Of a stretch of DNA of 39,326 nucleotides, positions 7,694 to 13,773 are shown piece by piece. The stretch is taken from positions 1-39,326 of the forward strand of contig CAZGHF010000004.1 of assembly GCA_964525595.1 (NCBI GenBank), given 5' to 3'. Source of the stretch: CAZGHF01 sp964525595 (GTDB taxonomy: Bacteria > Patescibacteriota > Minisyncoccia > UBA6257 > GWB1-50-10). Position 1 is the stretch's first letter. Each line of letters begins with the position of its first letter. The position numbers were made by a program, and so were the translations under genes. The notes beneath the pieces are model-generated. The model did not search any database. It was not told the DNA's origin and saw only the letters and a list, made by a program, of their open reading frames with translations.

Positions 7694-8212
7694 ATGAAAC
7701 CCTTCCATAAAAAGGTTACCGTTAAACTTTCCATATCTCTTGGTATTATTGCTGTCTTGGTTTTAGGGATAATATTCTTTGGCTTTCGAGTTGATAGTTT
7801 ATCAGAAAAGGTTATTACAACAAGACAGGAACTAGGTGAACGGTCACGTTCCCTTCAGTCGCTTGCTTCTCTCCGGTCTGATTATTCAACCAAGGGCCAG
7901 TCTTACTTAAATGTTCTCTATAACGTGATACCCGAGAAAGATGAACTTATTGACCTTTCCAAAAATTTCCAGGTAATTGCTCAAGAGGGTCAACTTGATT
8001 ACGGATTCACTTTTTTGGGCGAGAATCCTCCCATTGCGGAAAATTTGGGTTCGGTAAAGTTCAGTCTTAGTTTGGGCGGTTCGCTTAACGAACTTTTAAG
8101 TTTCCTCAAAAATTTGGAGAATTTCAGGTATCTCATAAGCTTGGAAAATGTTTCACTAAATCGTGCTGACCGAATGAGGATGAATATAAGAGGAGACGTG
8201 TTTTACAGATAA
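7694..8212 (+). CDS. PilO-like type IV pilus assembly protein
   Basis: 172 residues: short cytoplasmic N-terminus, one transmembrane helix (about 12-32), a coiled-coil segment (about 33-65) and a ferredoxin-like periplasmic/extracytoplasmic domain with LSLGGSLNELLSFLKNLENF, typical of PilO. In type IV pilus systems PilO pairs with PilN and links the motor platform outward. PilM and PilN are not adjacent here, so it is either part of a dispersed pilus set or a PilO-fold relative. An extended -10 box (TGTTAAAAT, ending 7684) lies 9 bases before the ATG, so the transcript is nearly leaderless. Confidence 0.7.
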   Translation: MKPFHKKVTVKLSISLGIIAVLVLGIIFFGFRVDSLSEKVITTRQELGERSRSLQSLASLRSDYSTKGQSYLNVLYNVIPEKDELIDLSKNFQVIAQEGQLDYGFTFLGENPPIAENLGSVKFSLSLGGSLNELLSFLKNLENFRYLISLENVSLNRADRMRMNIRGDVFYR

Positions 8213-8214
8213 AA

Positions 8215-8460
8215 ATGGTTAAACCAAGCTTAAAATCCCTTTTTAAATTAAAAGGCAAGAATCTCCTTAAGTCATGGAATCATAATTATATTTTTGTCTT
8301 TTTTGCTCTTTTGATGCTCGCGATAGTAAGCGTTCTTGTTATCTGGAGCGTTGTTTTCCTTGTTTCTGAGTTAACCAAACCTTTTGATGATTCTGGGGTG
8401 CCTGTGCCCACGGAAAAATTTGACATTAAGGGGTTTGAGGAATTAAATTTAATTAGGTAA
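8215..8460 (+). CDS. small single-pass membrane protein next to pilO
   Basis: 81 residues: basic N-terminus (KPSLKSLFKLKGKNLLKSW), one strong transmembrane helix at about 24-52, then a short acidic tail. It begins two bases after the PilO-like stop, so it is cotranscribed and may be a small partner of the pilus platform in the place where PilP-type proteins occur. No motif supports a firmer name. Confidence 0.6.
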   Translation: MVKPSLKSLFKLKGKNLLKSWNHNYIFVFFALLMLAIVSVLVIWSVVFLVSELTKPFDDSGVPVPTEKFDIKGFEELNLIR

Positions 8461-8468
8461 AAAAAGTA

Positions 8469-8491
8469 AGCCCCCATCCAGGATAGGGGCT
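8469..8491 (+). terminator. hairpin between the pilO pair and tRNA-Ile
   Basis: AGCCCC (8469-8474) pairs with GGGGCT (8486-8491), with further pairing ATCC/GGAT inside. No T-run follows. It may stop the pilO transcript weakly or help define the 5' end of the tRNA precursor, which starts 3 bases later. Confidence 0.4.
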
Positions 8492-8493
8492 CC

Positions 8494-8565
8494 GGGCGCA
8501 TAGTTCAGTGGTAGAACGCTATCCTGATAAGATAGAGGTCCATGGTTCGATTCCATGTGCGCCCA
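8494..8565 (+). tRNA. tRNA-Ile (anticodon GAT)
   Basis: The cloverleaf closes fully: acceptor GGGCGCA/TGCGCCC, anticodon stem CTATC/GATAG around loop CTGATAA (anticodon 8526-8528), T arm CATGG-TTCGATT-CCATG, discriminator A at 8565. CCA is not encoded and must be added by tRNA nucleotidyltransferase. Confidence 0.96.
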
Positions 8566-8580
8566 CAAGATTCATAGAAC

Positions 8581-8775
8581 TTAATTGTCTTGTTTTAACT
8601 TTTCTGCGTCGTCTTTGGAGAGAAACTTGAACATCTTTCCCTCACACTTTGAGCAGGTACCTTTGGCGGAATATCGGCCTTTTTTCTCTTCAACCTGAGG
8701 GTCTTTCATCACCTGCTTTGTTGGCTTTTTGTTTTCGTCTCTGCATGACATACAGAGTGCTTGAAGCTCTGCCAT
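8581..8775 (-). CDS. DUF5679-like zinc-ribbon protein
   Basis: 64 residues, ATG at 8775 on the minus strand. Two Cys pairs, CMSC near residue 8 and CSKC near 41, frame a basic segment with KDPQV ... GRYSAKGTCSKCEGKMFKFL, the pattern of DUF5679 small zinc ribbons common in CPR bacteria. Role unknown; possibly nucleic-acid or ribosome binding. It is convergent with tRNA-Ile and divergent from the pseudouridine synthase. Confidence 0.75.
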   Translation of the reverse strand: MAELQALCMSCRDENKKPTKQVMKDPQVEEKKGRYSAKGTCSKCEGKMFKFLSKDDAEKLKQDN

Positions 8776-8829
8776 ATTTTAGTGAATCATGATTATAGCG
8801 ACCTTTTACTTGTATAATTATTGTAACCT

Positions 8830-9528
8830 ATGATTTCAATTATATACAAAGATGATAACCTTATTGCCCTTTCAAAGCCAGCCGGTATGCTGGTTCACCC
8901 CTCACCTTTCTCAAAGAAGAGTGAAGGGCAAAAAACGGTGGCAGATTGGCTAAAAAAGCACTATCCGGAGGTGGGCAGCGTCGGGGACAAGCCGGAAGAA
9001 CGGCCGGGCATAGTCCACCGGCTGGATAGGGAAACATCCGGAGTCTTGATAGTTGCTAGAAACCAAAAAACCTTTGGATATCTGAAAAAACTTTTTCAGG
9101 AGCACAAGATAAAGAAAACTTATCTGGCGCTTCTGTGGGGCAGACTTGAGGGAAGAGGAGTTGTTGACTCGCTGATTGGTCTGAAACCGGGAACGGTGAG
9201 GCGCGTTACGCGGGGCAAAAACCTCAAAATGGTAAAAGAGGCGATTACCGAATACAAGGTTCTGAAAAACCTTGAAAAAAGTGGTGAGGAATTTACTCTG
9301 GTTGAGCTTACCCCAAAAACTGGCAGGACTCACCAGCTTCGGGTCCATATGAAAAGCCTGAACCGGCCGGTGGTGGGGGATGCTGTCTACGGACCAAAAA
9401 GTAACCCTTTTGGTTTGAGCCGGCAGTTTCTCCATGCCAAATCTATTGAGTTCACCAAGCCCGATGGCGGCCGCCTCAAACTGGAAGCCGACCTGCCCCT
9501 ACAGCTAAAGACGATTGCGAGGTTGTAG
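8830..9528 (+). CDS. RluA-family 23S rRNA pseudouridine synthase (RluD-like)
   Basis: 232 residues. This family isomerises uridine to pseudouridine in rRNA or tRNA. The catalytic motif HRLDRETSGVLIVA contains the essential Asp near residue 65; LSKPAGMLVHP, KTYLALLWG, TPKTGRTHQLRVHM and GDAVYG are also in family order. There is no N-terminal S4 domain, so it is shorter than RluD of E. coli and the rRNA target is uncertain. A TATAAT box (8813-8818) lies 11 bases before the ATG, giving a leader of only about 5 nt. rplS follows, fitting a ribosome-related neighbourhood. Confidence 0.92.
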   Translation: MISIIYKDDNLIALSKPAGMLVHPSPFSKKSEGQKTVADWLKKHYPEVGSVGDKPEERPGIVHRLDRETSGVLIVARNQKTFGYLKKLFQEHKIKKTYLALLWGRLEGRGVVDSLIGLKPGTVRRVTRGKNLKMVKEAITEYKVLKNLEKSGEEFTLVELTPKTGRTHQLRVHMKSLNRPVVGDAVYGPKSNPFGLSRQFLHAKSIEFTKPDGGRLKLEADLPLQLKTIARL

Positions 9529-9553
9529 TTTTTTACCTGAAAAATTTAGGTGT

Positions 9554-9588
9554 GGGGGCTTGCCCCCGGAACTCGCGGATGTTATATT
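9554..9588 (+). promoter_or_regulatory. promoter of rplS, overlapping a GC hairpin
   Basis: GGGGGC-TT-GCCCCC (9554-9567) is a compact hairpin overlapping the -35 region. TTGCCC (9560-9565), 17-bp spacer, TATATT (9583-9588). Transcription would begin near 9595, so the mRNA starts practically at the ATG at 9598 (leaderless). Confidence 0.6.
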
Positions 9589-9597
9589 GTAATGCTT

Positions 9598-9915
9598 ATG
9601 GACGAGAAAATTTTGGAGCAAATAAAACCCGGAGCGAAAATAAAGCTCTGGGAAAAAATCAAGGAGGGCAAGAAAACCCGGGAAACTCCTTTTGAGGGGA
9701 TAGTAATTGCCAGAAAGCATGGCGGGGAAGCCGGGGCGACCTTTACCGTCCGGACCACTCTTCAGGATGTCGGTGTTGAGAAAATTTATCCGATTCACTC
9801 GCCGAACATTTCCAGGGTTAAAATACTGTCGTCTCCCAAGAAAATTCACCGTTCAAAACTCTACTATCTCCGCGGCCTCTCACCAAAGAAGATAAGAGAG
9901 AAACTTAAAAAATAA
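9598..9915 (+). CDS. rplS: 50S ribosomal protein L19
   Basis: 105 residues from ATG 9598; an ATG two codons earlier (9592) lies too close to the -10 box to be on the transcript. L19 sits at the 30S-50S interface. KPGAKIKLWEKIKEG, the FEGIVIARKHGGE strand, GVEKIYPIHSPNI and the C-terminal SKLYYLRG with a basic tail are characteristic. Usual length. tRNA-Leu starts 5 bases after the stop codon, so the two are probably cotranscribed. Confidence 0.95.
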   Translation: MDEKILEQIKPGAKIKLWEKIKEGKKTRETPFEGIVIARKHGGEAGATFTVRTTLQDVGVEKIYPIHSPNISRVKILSSPKKIHRSKLYYLRGLSPKKIREKLKK

Positions 9916-9919
9916 AAAC

Positions 9920-10003
9920 GCCCAGATGGCGGAATTGGTATACGCAATAGGTTGAGGGCCTATGTCTCTATGAGGCGTGTGGGTTCGAGTCCCACTCTGG
10001 GCA
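9920..10003 (+). tRNA. tRNA-Leu (anticodon GAG)
   Basis: Type II tRNA of 84 nt. Acceptor GCCCAGA/TCTGGGC, anticodon stem ATAGG/CCTAT with loop TTGAGGG (anticodon 9954-9956), a long variable arm (GTCTCTATGAGGC) and T arm with GTTCGAGTC. Discriminator A at 10003, CCA not encoded. Confidence 0.95.
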
Positions 10004-10010
10004 CAAAACA

Positions 10011-10045
10011 AAAAACCGGCTCAAACACGTTTGAGCCGGTTTTTA
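10011..10045. terminator. bidirectional intrinsic terminator after tRNA-Leu
   Basis: CCGGCTCAAAC pairs with GTTTGAGCCGG, flanked by five A on the left and five T on the right. It closes the rplS-tRNA transcript and would also work in reverse. Confidence 0.9.
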
Positions 10046-10056
10046 ATCCGGGGAAT

Positions 10057-10085
10057 TTGAGATTTTTCCGGATATCAGTTAATCT
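10057..10085 (+). promoter_or_regulatory. promoter of the IMP cyclohydrolase unit
   Basis: TTGAGA (10057-10062), 17-bp spacer, TAATCT (10080-10085). A leader of about 40 nt follows with CAGGAGAAAGG as Shine-Dalgarno region before ATG 10131. Confidence 0.5.
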
Positions 10086-10130
10086 TGATTTCAGCAACCT
10101 ATCATTATCTCAGGAGAAAGGAACGTCAAG

Positions 10131-10778
10131 ATGAGCAGAAACGCGCTTTTGTCGGTCTCTGACAAGGCTGACATCGTGGAGTTCACCCGCGGCTTGGTTG
10201 CCCTCGACTGGAGAATCATTTCCACAGGTGGGACGGCGCGGAAGCTTCAGGAAGCCGATCTTCCCGTCACGGACATCGCCGAAATCTCCGGCGTGTCGGC
10301 GATTCTCGGTGATCGTGTGAAGACGCTCGTTCCCCATGTTCATGGCGGCCTGCTCGCCACGGAAGGGCACCGCGAAGAACTAAACGAGCTCGTCTATCCG
10401 TGGATTGACCTCCTCTGTGTGGACTTCTACCCCCTCGAGAAGGAAATAAGGCGGGCCGGTGCAACCAGAGAGTCGGTCATCGAGGAGACGGACATTGGCG
10501 GGCCGGCCATGGCTCGTTCGGCCGCCAAGGGGCGACGCATCGTCATCGTCGATCCTGCCGACCGCAGCATGGTTCTTCGCTGGCTCGAGTCGGGTGAGCC
10601 GAACGACGAGCGATTCCGGGACTTGCTTGCCGCAAAGGCAGAGGCGGTGGTGGCTGCTTACTGCCTGAAGTCCGCCAGTTACCATTCCAGCGGTCTCATC
10701 GACGGCCGGGTCGTTTTCTCAACATCCATGGCGGATGAACTGAAGCGTCTCGCCTCCGGCGAAGTCGGTGCTCAGTAA
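10131..10778 (+). CDS. stand-alone IMP cyclohydrolase (PurH N-terminal domain)
   Basis: 215 residues covering only the cyclohydrolase (MGS-like) half of PurH, which closes the ring of FAICAR to give IMP. Motifs: LLSVSDKADIVEF, IISTGGTARKL, ILGDRVKTLVPHVHGGLLA, VDFYPLEKEI, and EETDIGGPAMARSAAKG. The AICAR transformylase half is absent; the sequence ends normally, so this is a separate-domain form rather than a truncation. The formyl-transfer step must be encoded elsewhere or supplied. GC-rich codon use and a good Shine-Dalgarno set it apart from the flanking native genes. It shares its terminal palindrome with the purM unit, suggesting a common source. Function confident, substrate flow inferred. 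Confidence 0.9.
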   Translation: MSRNALLSVSDKADIVEFTRGLVALDWRIISTGGTARKLQEADLPVTDIAEISGVSAILGDRVKTLVPHVHGGLLATEGHREELNELVYPWIDLLCVDFYPLEKEIRRAGATRESVIEETDIGGPAMARSAAKGRRIVIVDPADRSMVLRWLESGEPNDERFRDLLAAKAEAVVAAYCLKSASYHSSGLIDGRVVFSTSMADELKRLASGEVGAQ

Positions 10779-10804
10779 CCGCCACCAGGAAAGAAGAGCA
10801 AGAA

Positions 10805-10835
10805 GGGGCTCGTAGCCAAATTGGTTACGAGCCCC
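10805..10835. terminator. 31-nt palindrome ending the IMP cyclohydrolase unit
   Basis: GGGGCTCGTA pairs with TACGAGCCCC around CCAAATTGG. A short T stretch follows only after GAATA (10841-10845). Nearly identical to the palindrome after purM (13410-13440), differing at two positions. Confidence 0.75.
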
Positions 10836-10903
10836 GAATATTTTTGGCTAAAACGGGTGAGGTGTTACGACGCGTCATAACTAGGATTTTATTGGCGGGG
10901 AGT

Positions 10904-10909
10904 TATAAT
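10904..10909 (+). promoter_or_regulatory. -10 box for the MFS transporter
   Basis: TATAAT at 10904-10909, 38 bases before the ATG at 10948. No good -35 box at 16-18 bp. Confidence 0.45.
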
Positions 10910-10947
10910 GAAAATCTGTAATTAAATGCGGAGTATGAGCTGAATTG

Positions 10948-12156
10948 ATGAAAAAGAAGCTTCAGTCAAACATTTGGAAATACACCCTTCTTCTTATTGC
11001 AAATAAGCGGATTTTTGTCGCGATTCTGGGAGCTTACTACTTAACGATTCCCGGCGTTGCCCCGCAGGGAATCGGTATCATCCTGCTTGCGGGGAGCCTT
11101 GCGGGATTTTTATTTGAAATTCCAAGCGGATATGTATCCGACAAAATCGGGCATAAGACGGCGCTTGTATTGTCCAGGCTGTTAATGTTCACATCAACTC
11201 TTTTTTTCCTCTTTGCAAACAATATAACTTTTCTTATCCTTGGAGGAGTTTTCTTGAGTACGTCAATCGCTTTTCACAGCGGGACCGGTGGTGCTTTTAT
11301 GCACGAGACCCTGCGGGGACTGAAAAGAGAAAATGAATACGCAAAAGTAATGGGAAAGGTGGGTTCAATAGGATTTGCGGTTCCCATCGTATTAACGGTA
11401 CTCATACCTTTTCTTGTAAGTATAAGTTTTAAGGTTCCGTTTCTGGTAGCGCTTGTCGTTGATGTCGTCGGTATATTAGCGGCTTTACTTTTGGTTACCC
11501 CTCCCGTTTCACAGGAAGAAATTGATGAAATAAAACTTACTAAGTTTGGTCAGGTTATGAGAGAAGGACATCGTCTGAATTTTTTCATTTTTGCGCTGTT
11601 TTCGGGAATTGTAGGCGGCACGCTCTTTAGTGTCGGCGGATTTCGGGCGCCGTATCAGATGTTTCTGGAAGTGCCCGTGATTTGGTATGGAGTGTTTTTC
11701 GGTGCGGGGAGATTATTCGCTTCGCTTATGATAGCGTATAGCGGGAAAATCAGAGAGAAGGTTTCTTTGTTTTCATTGTATAAATTCCGGTTGATTCTTT
11801 ACACGTTTCTTATTCTCGTTTTAGGCCTTGTCTCAAGTTGGCAGATTATTGTTGTTACATTCATCGTAATAAACGCGTTTCAGTGGGGATTGAGTAAGGT
11901 GGGAGAGAGTTATCTAATTGATATTATCAGAACCAGCAAATTCAAAGCCACGCTGTTGTCAATTCGTTCACAAATTCATCAAGTTGTTGCTGCGGCAGCC
12001 AGCTTTGGCGTCGGTTTTTCAATTGAGCGTTTGTCGTATCAATCCGGGTTTTTGTGCTTGGGATTGATTTTCTTTGCGGTTTTATTCCCCTTGTATTTAT
12101 ACATAACCAGCAAGCATAAGGAGATTAATATTGCCCTGAAGAGGTTAGACGGTTAG
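10948..12156 (+). CDS. major facilitator superfamily transporter
   Basis: 402 residues from ATG 10948 (an in-frame TTG immediately precedes it). About twelve hydrophobic helices. The loop between helices 2 and 3 carries the MFS signature GYVSDKIGHKTALVLSR (G-x-x-x-D-x-x-G-x-K/R). A longer hydrophilic loop (SQEEIDEIKLTKFGQVMREG) separates the two halves. Single-gene unit lying between the two GC-rich purine genes, with native AT-rich codon use. Substrate unknown. The large hydrophobic content and signature make the family secure. Confidence 0.88.
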   Translation: MKKKLQSNIWKYTLLLIANKRIFVAILGAYYLTIPGVAPQGIGIILLAGSLAGFLFEIPSGYVSDKIGHKTALVLSRLLMFTSTLFFLFANNITFLILGGVFLSTSIAFHSGTGGAFMHETLRGLKRENEYAKVMGKVGSIGFAVPIVLTVLIPFLVSISFKVPFLVALVVDVVGILAALLLVTPPVSQEEIDEIKLTKFGQVMREGHRLNFFIFALFSGIVGGTLFSVGGFRAPYQMFLEVPVIWYGVFFGAGRLFASLMIAYSGKIREKVSLFSLYKFRLILYTFLILVLGLVSSWQIIVVTFIVINAFQWGLSKVGESYLIDIIRTSKFKATLLSIRSQIHQVVAAAASFGVGFSIERLSYQSGFLCLGLIFFAVLFPLYLYITSKHKEINIALKRLDG

Positions 12157-12167
12157 AAACAACCGGG

Positions 12168-12216
12168 AGGCGGTTTTTTGGCCGGGTTTTTAGCCAAAAC
12201 CCTTGAGTTTCCTTAC
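12168..12216 (+). repeat. 49-bp direct repeat, left copy
   Basis: Identical to 13517-13565 except for one base; the two copies bracket the purM unit. It contains an intrinsic terminator-like element (AACCG-GGAGG-CGGTTTTTT, starting just upstream), a second small stem (TTGGC ... GCCAA) and the -35 box of the purM promoter. Confidence 0.85.
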
Positions 12217-12231
12217 AAACCTCATTAGTAT
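12203..12231 (+). promoter_or_regulatory. promoter of purM
   Basis: TTGAGT (12203-12208), 17-bp spacer, TAGTAT (12226-12231). The leader is about 35 nt and ends in AAGGAG, seven bases before ATG 12273. Confidence 0.65.
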
Positions 12232-12272
12232 GGTTTTAGCAATTCGTTAACTTTCGGAAAAGGAGTAGCCCG

Positions 12273-13391
12273 ATGACGGAGCAGATGACGTACGCCGGCG
12301 TTGGCGTGGATTACGACGCGATGGATCCGTTCAAGCGGATGGCTCAACTTGCCGGTCGTGAAACTGCGGCGAACATCAATCGTTTCGCTGACGGTGAGTT
12401 TCGGGAAGTTGAGGCGAGCCGCGGCGAGAGTACCTATCTCATTGAGACGCCGTTCGGTTTTCTCGCTCACGTTGAAGAGGGTCTTGGCACCAAGAATCTC
12501 GTCGCTGACGCGATGTATGCCTTGACCGGTCAGTTGTATTACGGCCAAGCTGCTCGATGCACTGTGGCGATGATCGTGAATGACTTAATCACGCTTGGCG
12601 CCCTTCCTCTCTCGGTTGCGATGCATCTTGCCGTCGGCGACTCAAGCTGGTTCGAAGACGAGGCGAGGTGTCGCGACCTCGTAGAAGGCTGGAAGAAAGC
12701 ATGTCACTTGGCACGCTGTGTCTGGGGAGGCGGTGAGACGCCGACCTTGAAGGACGTTGTCATGCCGGGAACGTTCGTTCTCTCTGGCTCGGCGATGGGA
12801 ATCGTGGAGTCGAAGGAACGGCTCATCAGTGCAGAGAATATCCAGCACGGCGACGCGATTGTCTTCATCGAGAGTTCCGGTATTCACGCGAACGGTCTTA
12901 CGATGGCAAGGAGAATCGGCGAAAGGGAAGGTTCGTCCTATCTCACCCAACTTGGAGATGGACGGACCTATGGAGAGACGCTTCTTGACCCCACGCACAT
13001 CTATGTCGGGCTCGTCGAGGATTGTCTCAATCGCGGAGTGGATATCCACTACGCAGTGAACGTCACGGGGCATGGCTGGCGTAAACTCATGCGAGCACCG
13101 CAGCCGTTCGCTTACATCATCGAGTGCCTGCCGAGTCAACTTCCGATTTTCGACTTTCTGCAGGAGCATGGTCCGGTGGATGACTACGAGGCCTACGGTA
13201 ATTTCAACATGGGTGCGGGCTTCGCGCTCTATGTGTCGGACACTGATGTGGACACGGTTCTGCAGGTTGCCGCTTCGTACGGACTTGGTGCACTCTGGGC
13301 CGGATACATCGAGCAAAGCGGTAAGAGGAAGAAGGTTGTCATCAAGCCGAAGAGCCTCGAGTACGCGGGGAAAACACTCGGCGTTCGGTGA
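12273..13391 (+). CDS. purM: phosphoribosylformylglycinamidine cyclo-ligase (AIR synthase)
   Basis: 372 residues. PurM converts FGAM to AIR with ATP. Family elements in order: TYAGVGVDYDAMDPFKR (phosphate/ATP binding N-terminus), VAMIVNDLITLGALPLS, WGGGETPTLKDVVMPGTFVLSG (GGET region), SSGIHANGLTMARRIGE, LLDPTHIYVGL, NVTGHGWRKLMR and GNFNMGAGFALYV. Slightly longer than the usual ~345 residues. GC-rich, with promoter and Shine-Dalgarno of its own, and flanked by a 49-bp direct repeat, which suggests insertion as a unit. With the IMP cyclohydrolase it represents two non-adjacent steps of purine synthesis, so the other steps must lie elsewhere or be missing. Confidence 0.93.
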   Translation: MTEQMTYAGVGVDYDAMDPFKRMAQLAGRETAANINRFADGEFREVEASRGESTYLIETPFGFLAHVEEGLGTKNLVADAMYALTGQLYYGQAARCTVAMIVNDLITLGALPLSVAMHLAVGDSSWFEDEARCRDLVEGWKKACHLARCVWGGGETPTLKDVVMPGTFVLSGSAMGIVESKERLISAENIQHGDAIVFIESSGIHANGLTMARRIGEREGSSYLTQLGDGRTYGETLLDPTHIYVGLVEDCLNRGVDIHYAVNVTGHGWRKLMRAPQPFAYIIECLPSQLPIFDFLQEHGPVDDYEAYGNFNMGAGFALYVSDTDVDTVLQVAASYGLGALWAGYIEQSGKRKKVVIKPKSLEYAGKTLGVR

Positions 13392-13409
13392 CCACAAACA
13401 CAAAGCAAA

Positions 13410-13440
13410 GGGGCTCGTAACCAAATTAGTTACGAGCCCC
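13410..13440. terminator. 31-nt palindrome ending the purM unit
   Basis: GGGGCTCGTAAC pairs with GTTACGAGCCCC around loop CAAATTA. No T-run follows directly. Nearly the same element ends the IMP cyclohydrolase unit. It also lies exactly 7 bases outside the left inverted repeat of the surface locus. Confidence 0.75.
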
Positions 13441-13447
13441 TATACGT

Positions 13448-13496
13448 TTACGTAAAGATTTACCCGCCCGTAGCCTTGGCGAAGGAGGGGAGGGTT
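13448..13496 (+). repeat. 49-bp inverted repeat, left end of the surface locus
   Basis: The reverse complement of 21831-21879 with one mismatch. It begins with the palindrome TTACGTAA and contains a REP-like stem (CCCGCCC ... CCTT-GGCG-AAGG ... GAGGGG). Shorter relatives occur at 30654-30685 and 31595-31634. Confidence 0.85.
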
Positions 13497-13516
13497 GGAG
13501 AAAATAAGCCGCCGAA

Positions 13517-13565
13517 AGGCGGTTTTTTGGCCGGGTTTTTAGCCAAAGCCCTTGAGTTTCCTTAC
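13517..13565 (+). repeat. 49-bp direct repeat, right copy
   Basis: 48 of 49 bases match 12168-12216. Here it is preceded by GCCGCC-GAAA and reads into GGCGGTTTTTT, making a clear intrinsic terminator at about 13509-13526. Confidence 0.85.
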
Positions 13566-13773
13566 TATTGACATAAAGTTAGTTAAGTATAATATGCAAA
13601 TATATTAAAGGTCGAATTAGTGCGATAAATATGGGCATTTTGGGATGAATTAGTCGAATATTCTCAAATTGCCACCTACTAAAAGAAACAATTAAAGGAT
13701 GGTTTGGCTGATTTGGGTGGGGTCGTATACACCTAAACCAACCAAACTATTTAAATAAATTAATAAAAAAAAT
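13566..13773 (+). promoter_or_regulatory. promoter and structured leader of the giant adhesin gene
   Basis: TTGACA (13568-13573) with TAATAT at 16 bp (13590-13595), overlapping TATAAT at 13588. About 175 nt of AT-rich leader follow. Near its end GTTTGG (13702-13707) pairs with CCAAAC (13742-13747), and TTTGGGTG with CACCTAAA inside, an imperfect long hairpin about 25 bases before the start. No Shine-Dalgarno sequence is evident before ATG 13774. I see no gene in the 13441-13773 interval. Confidence 0.45.

Noticed and set aside
12642..13424. 260-codon open frame on the minus strand
   Set aside because: It lies entirely opposite purM, whose motifs are unmistakable; GC-rich genes commonly leave long antisense frames.
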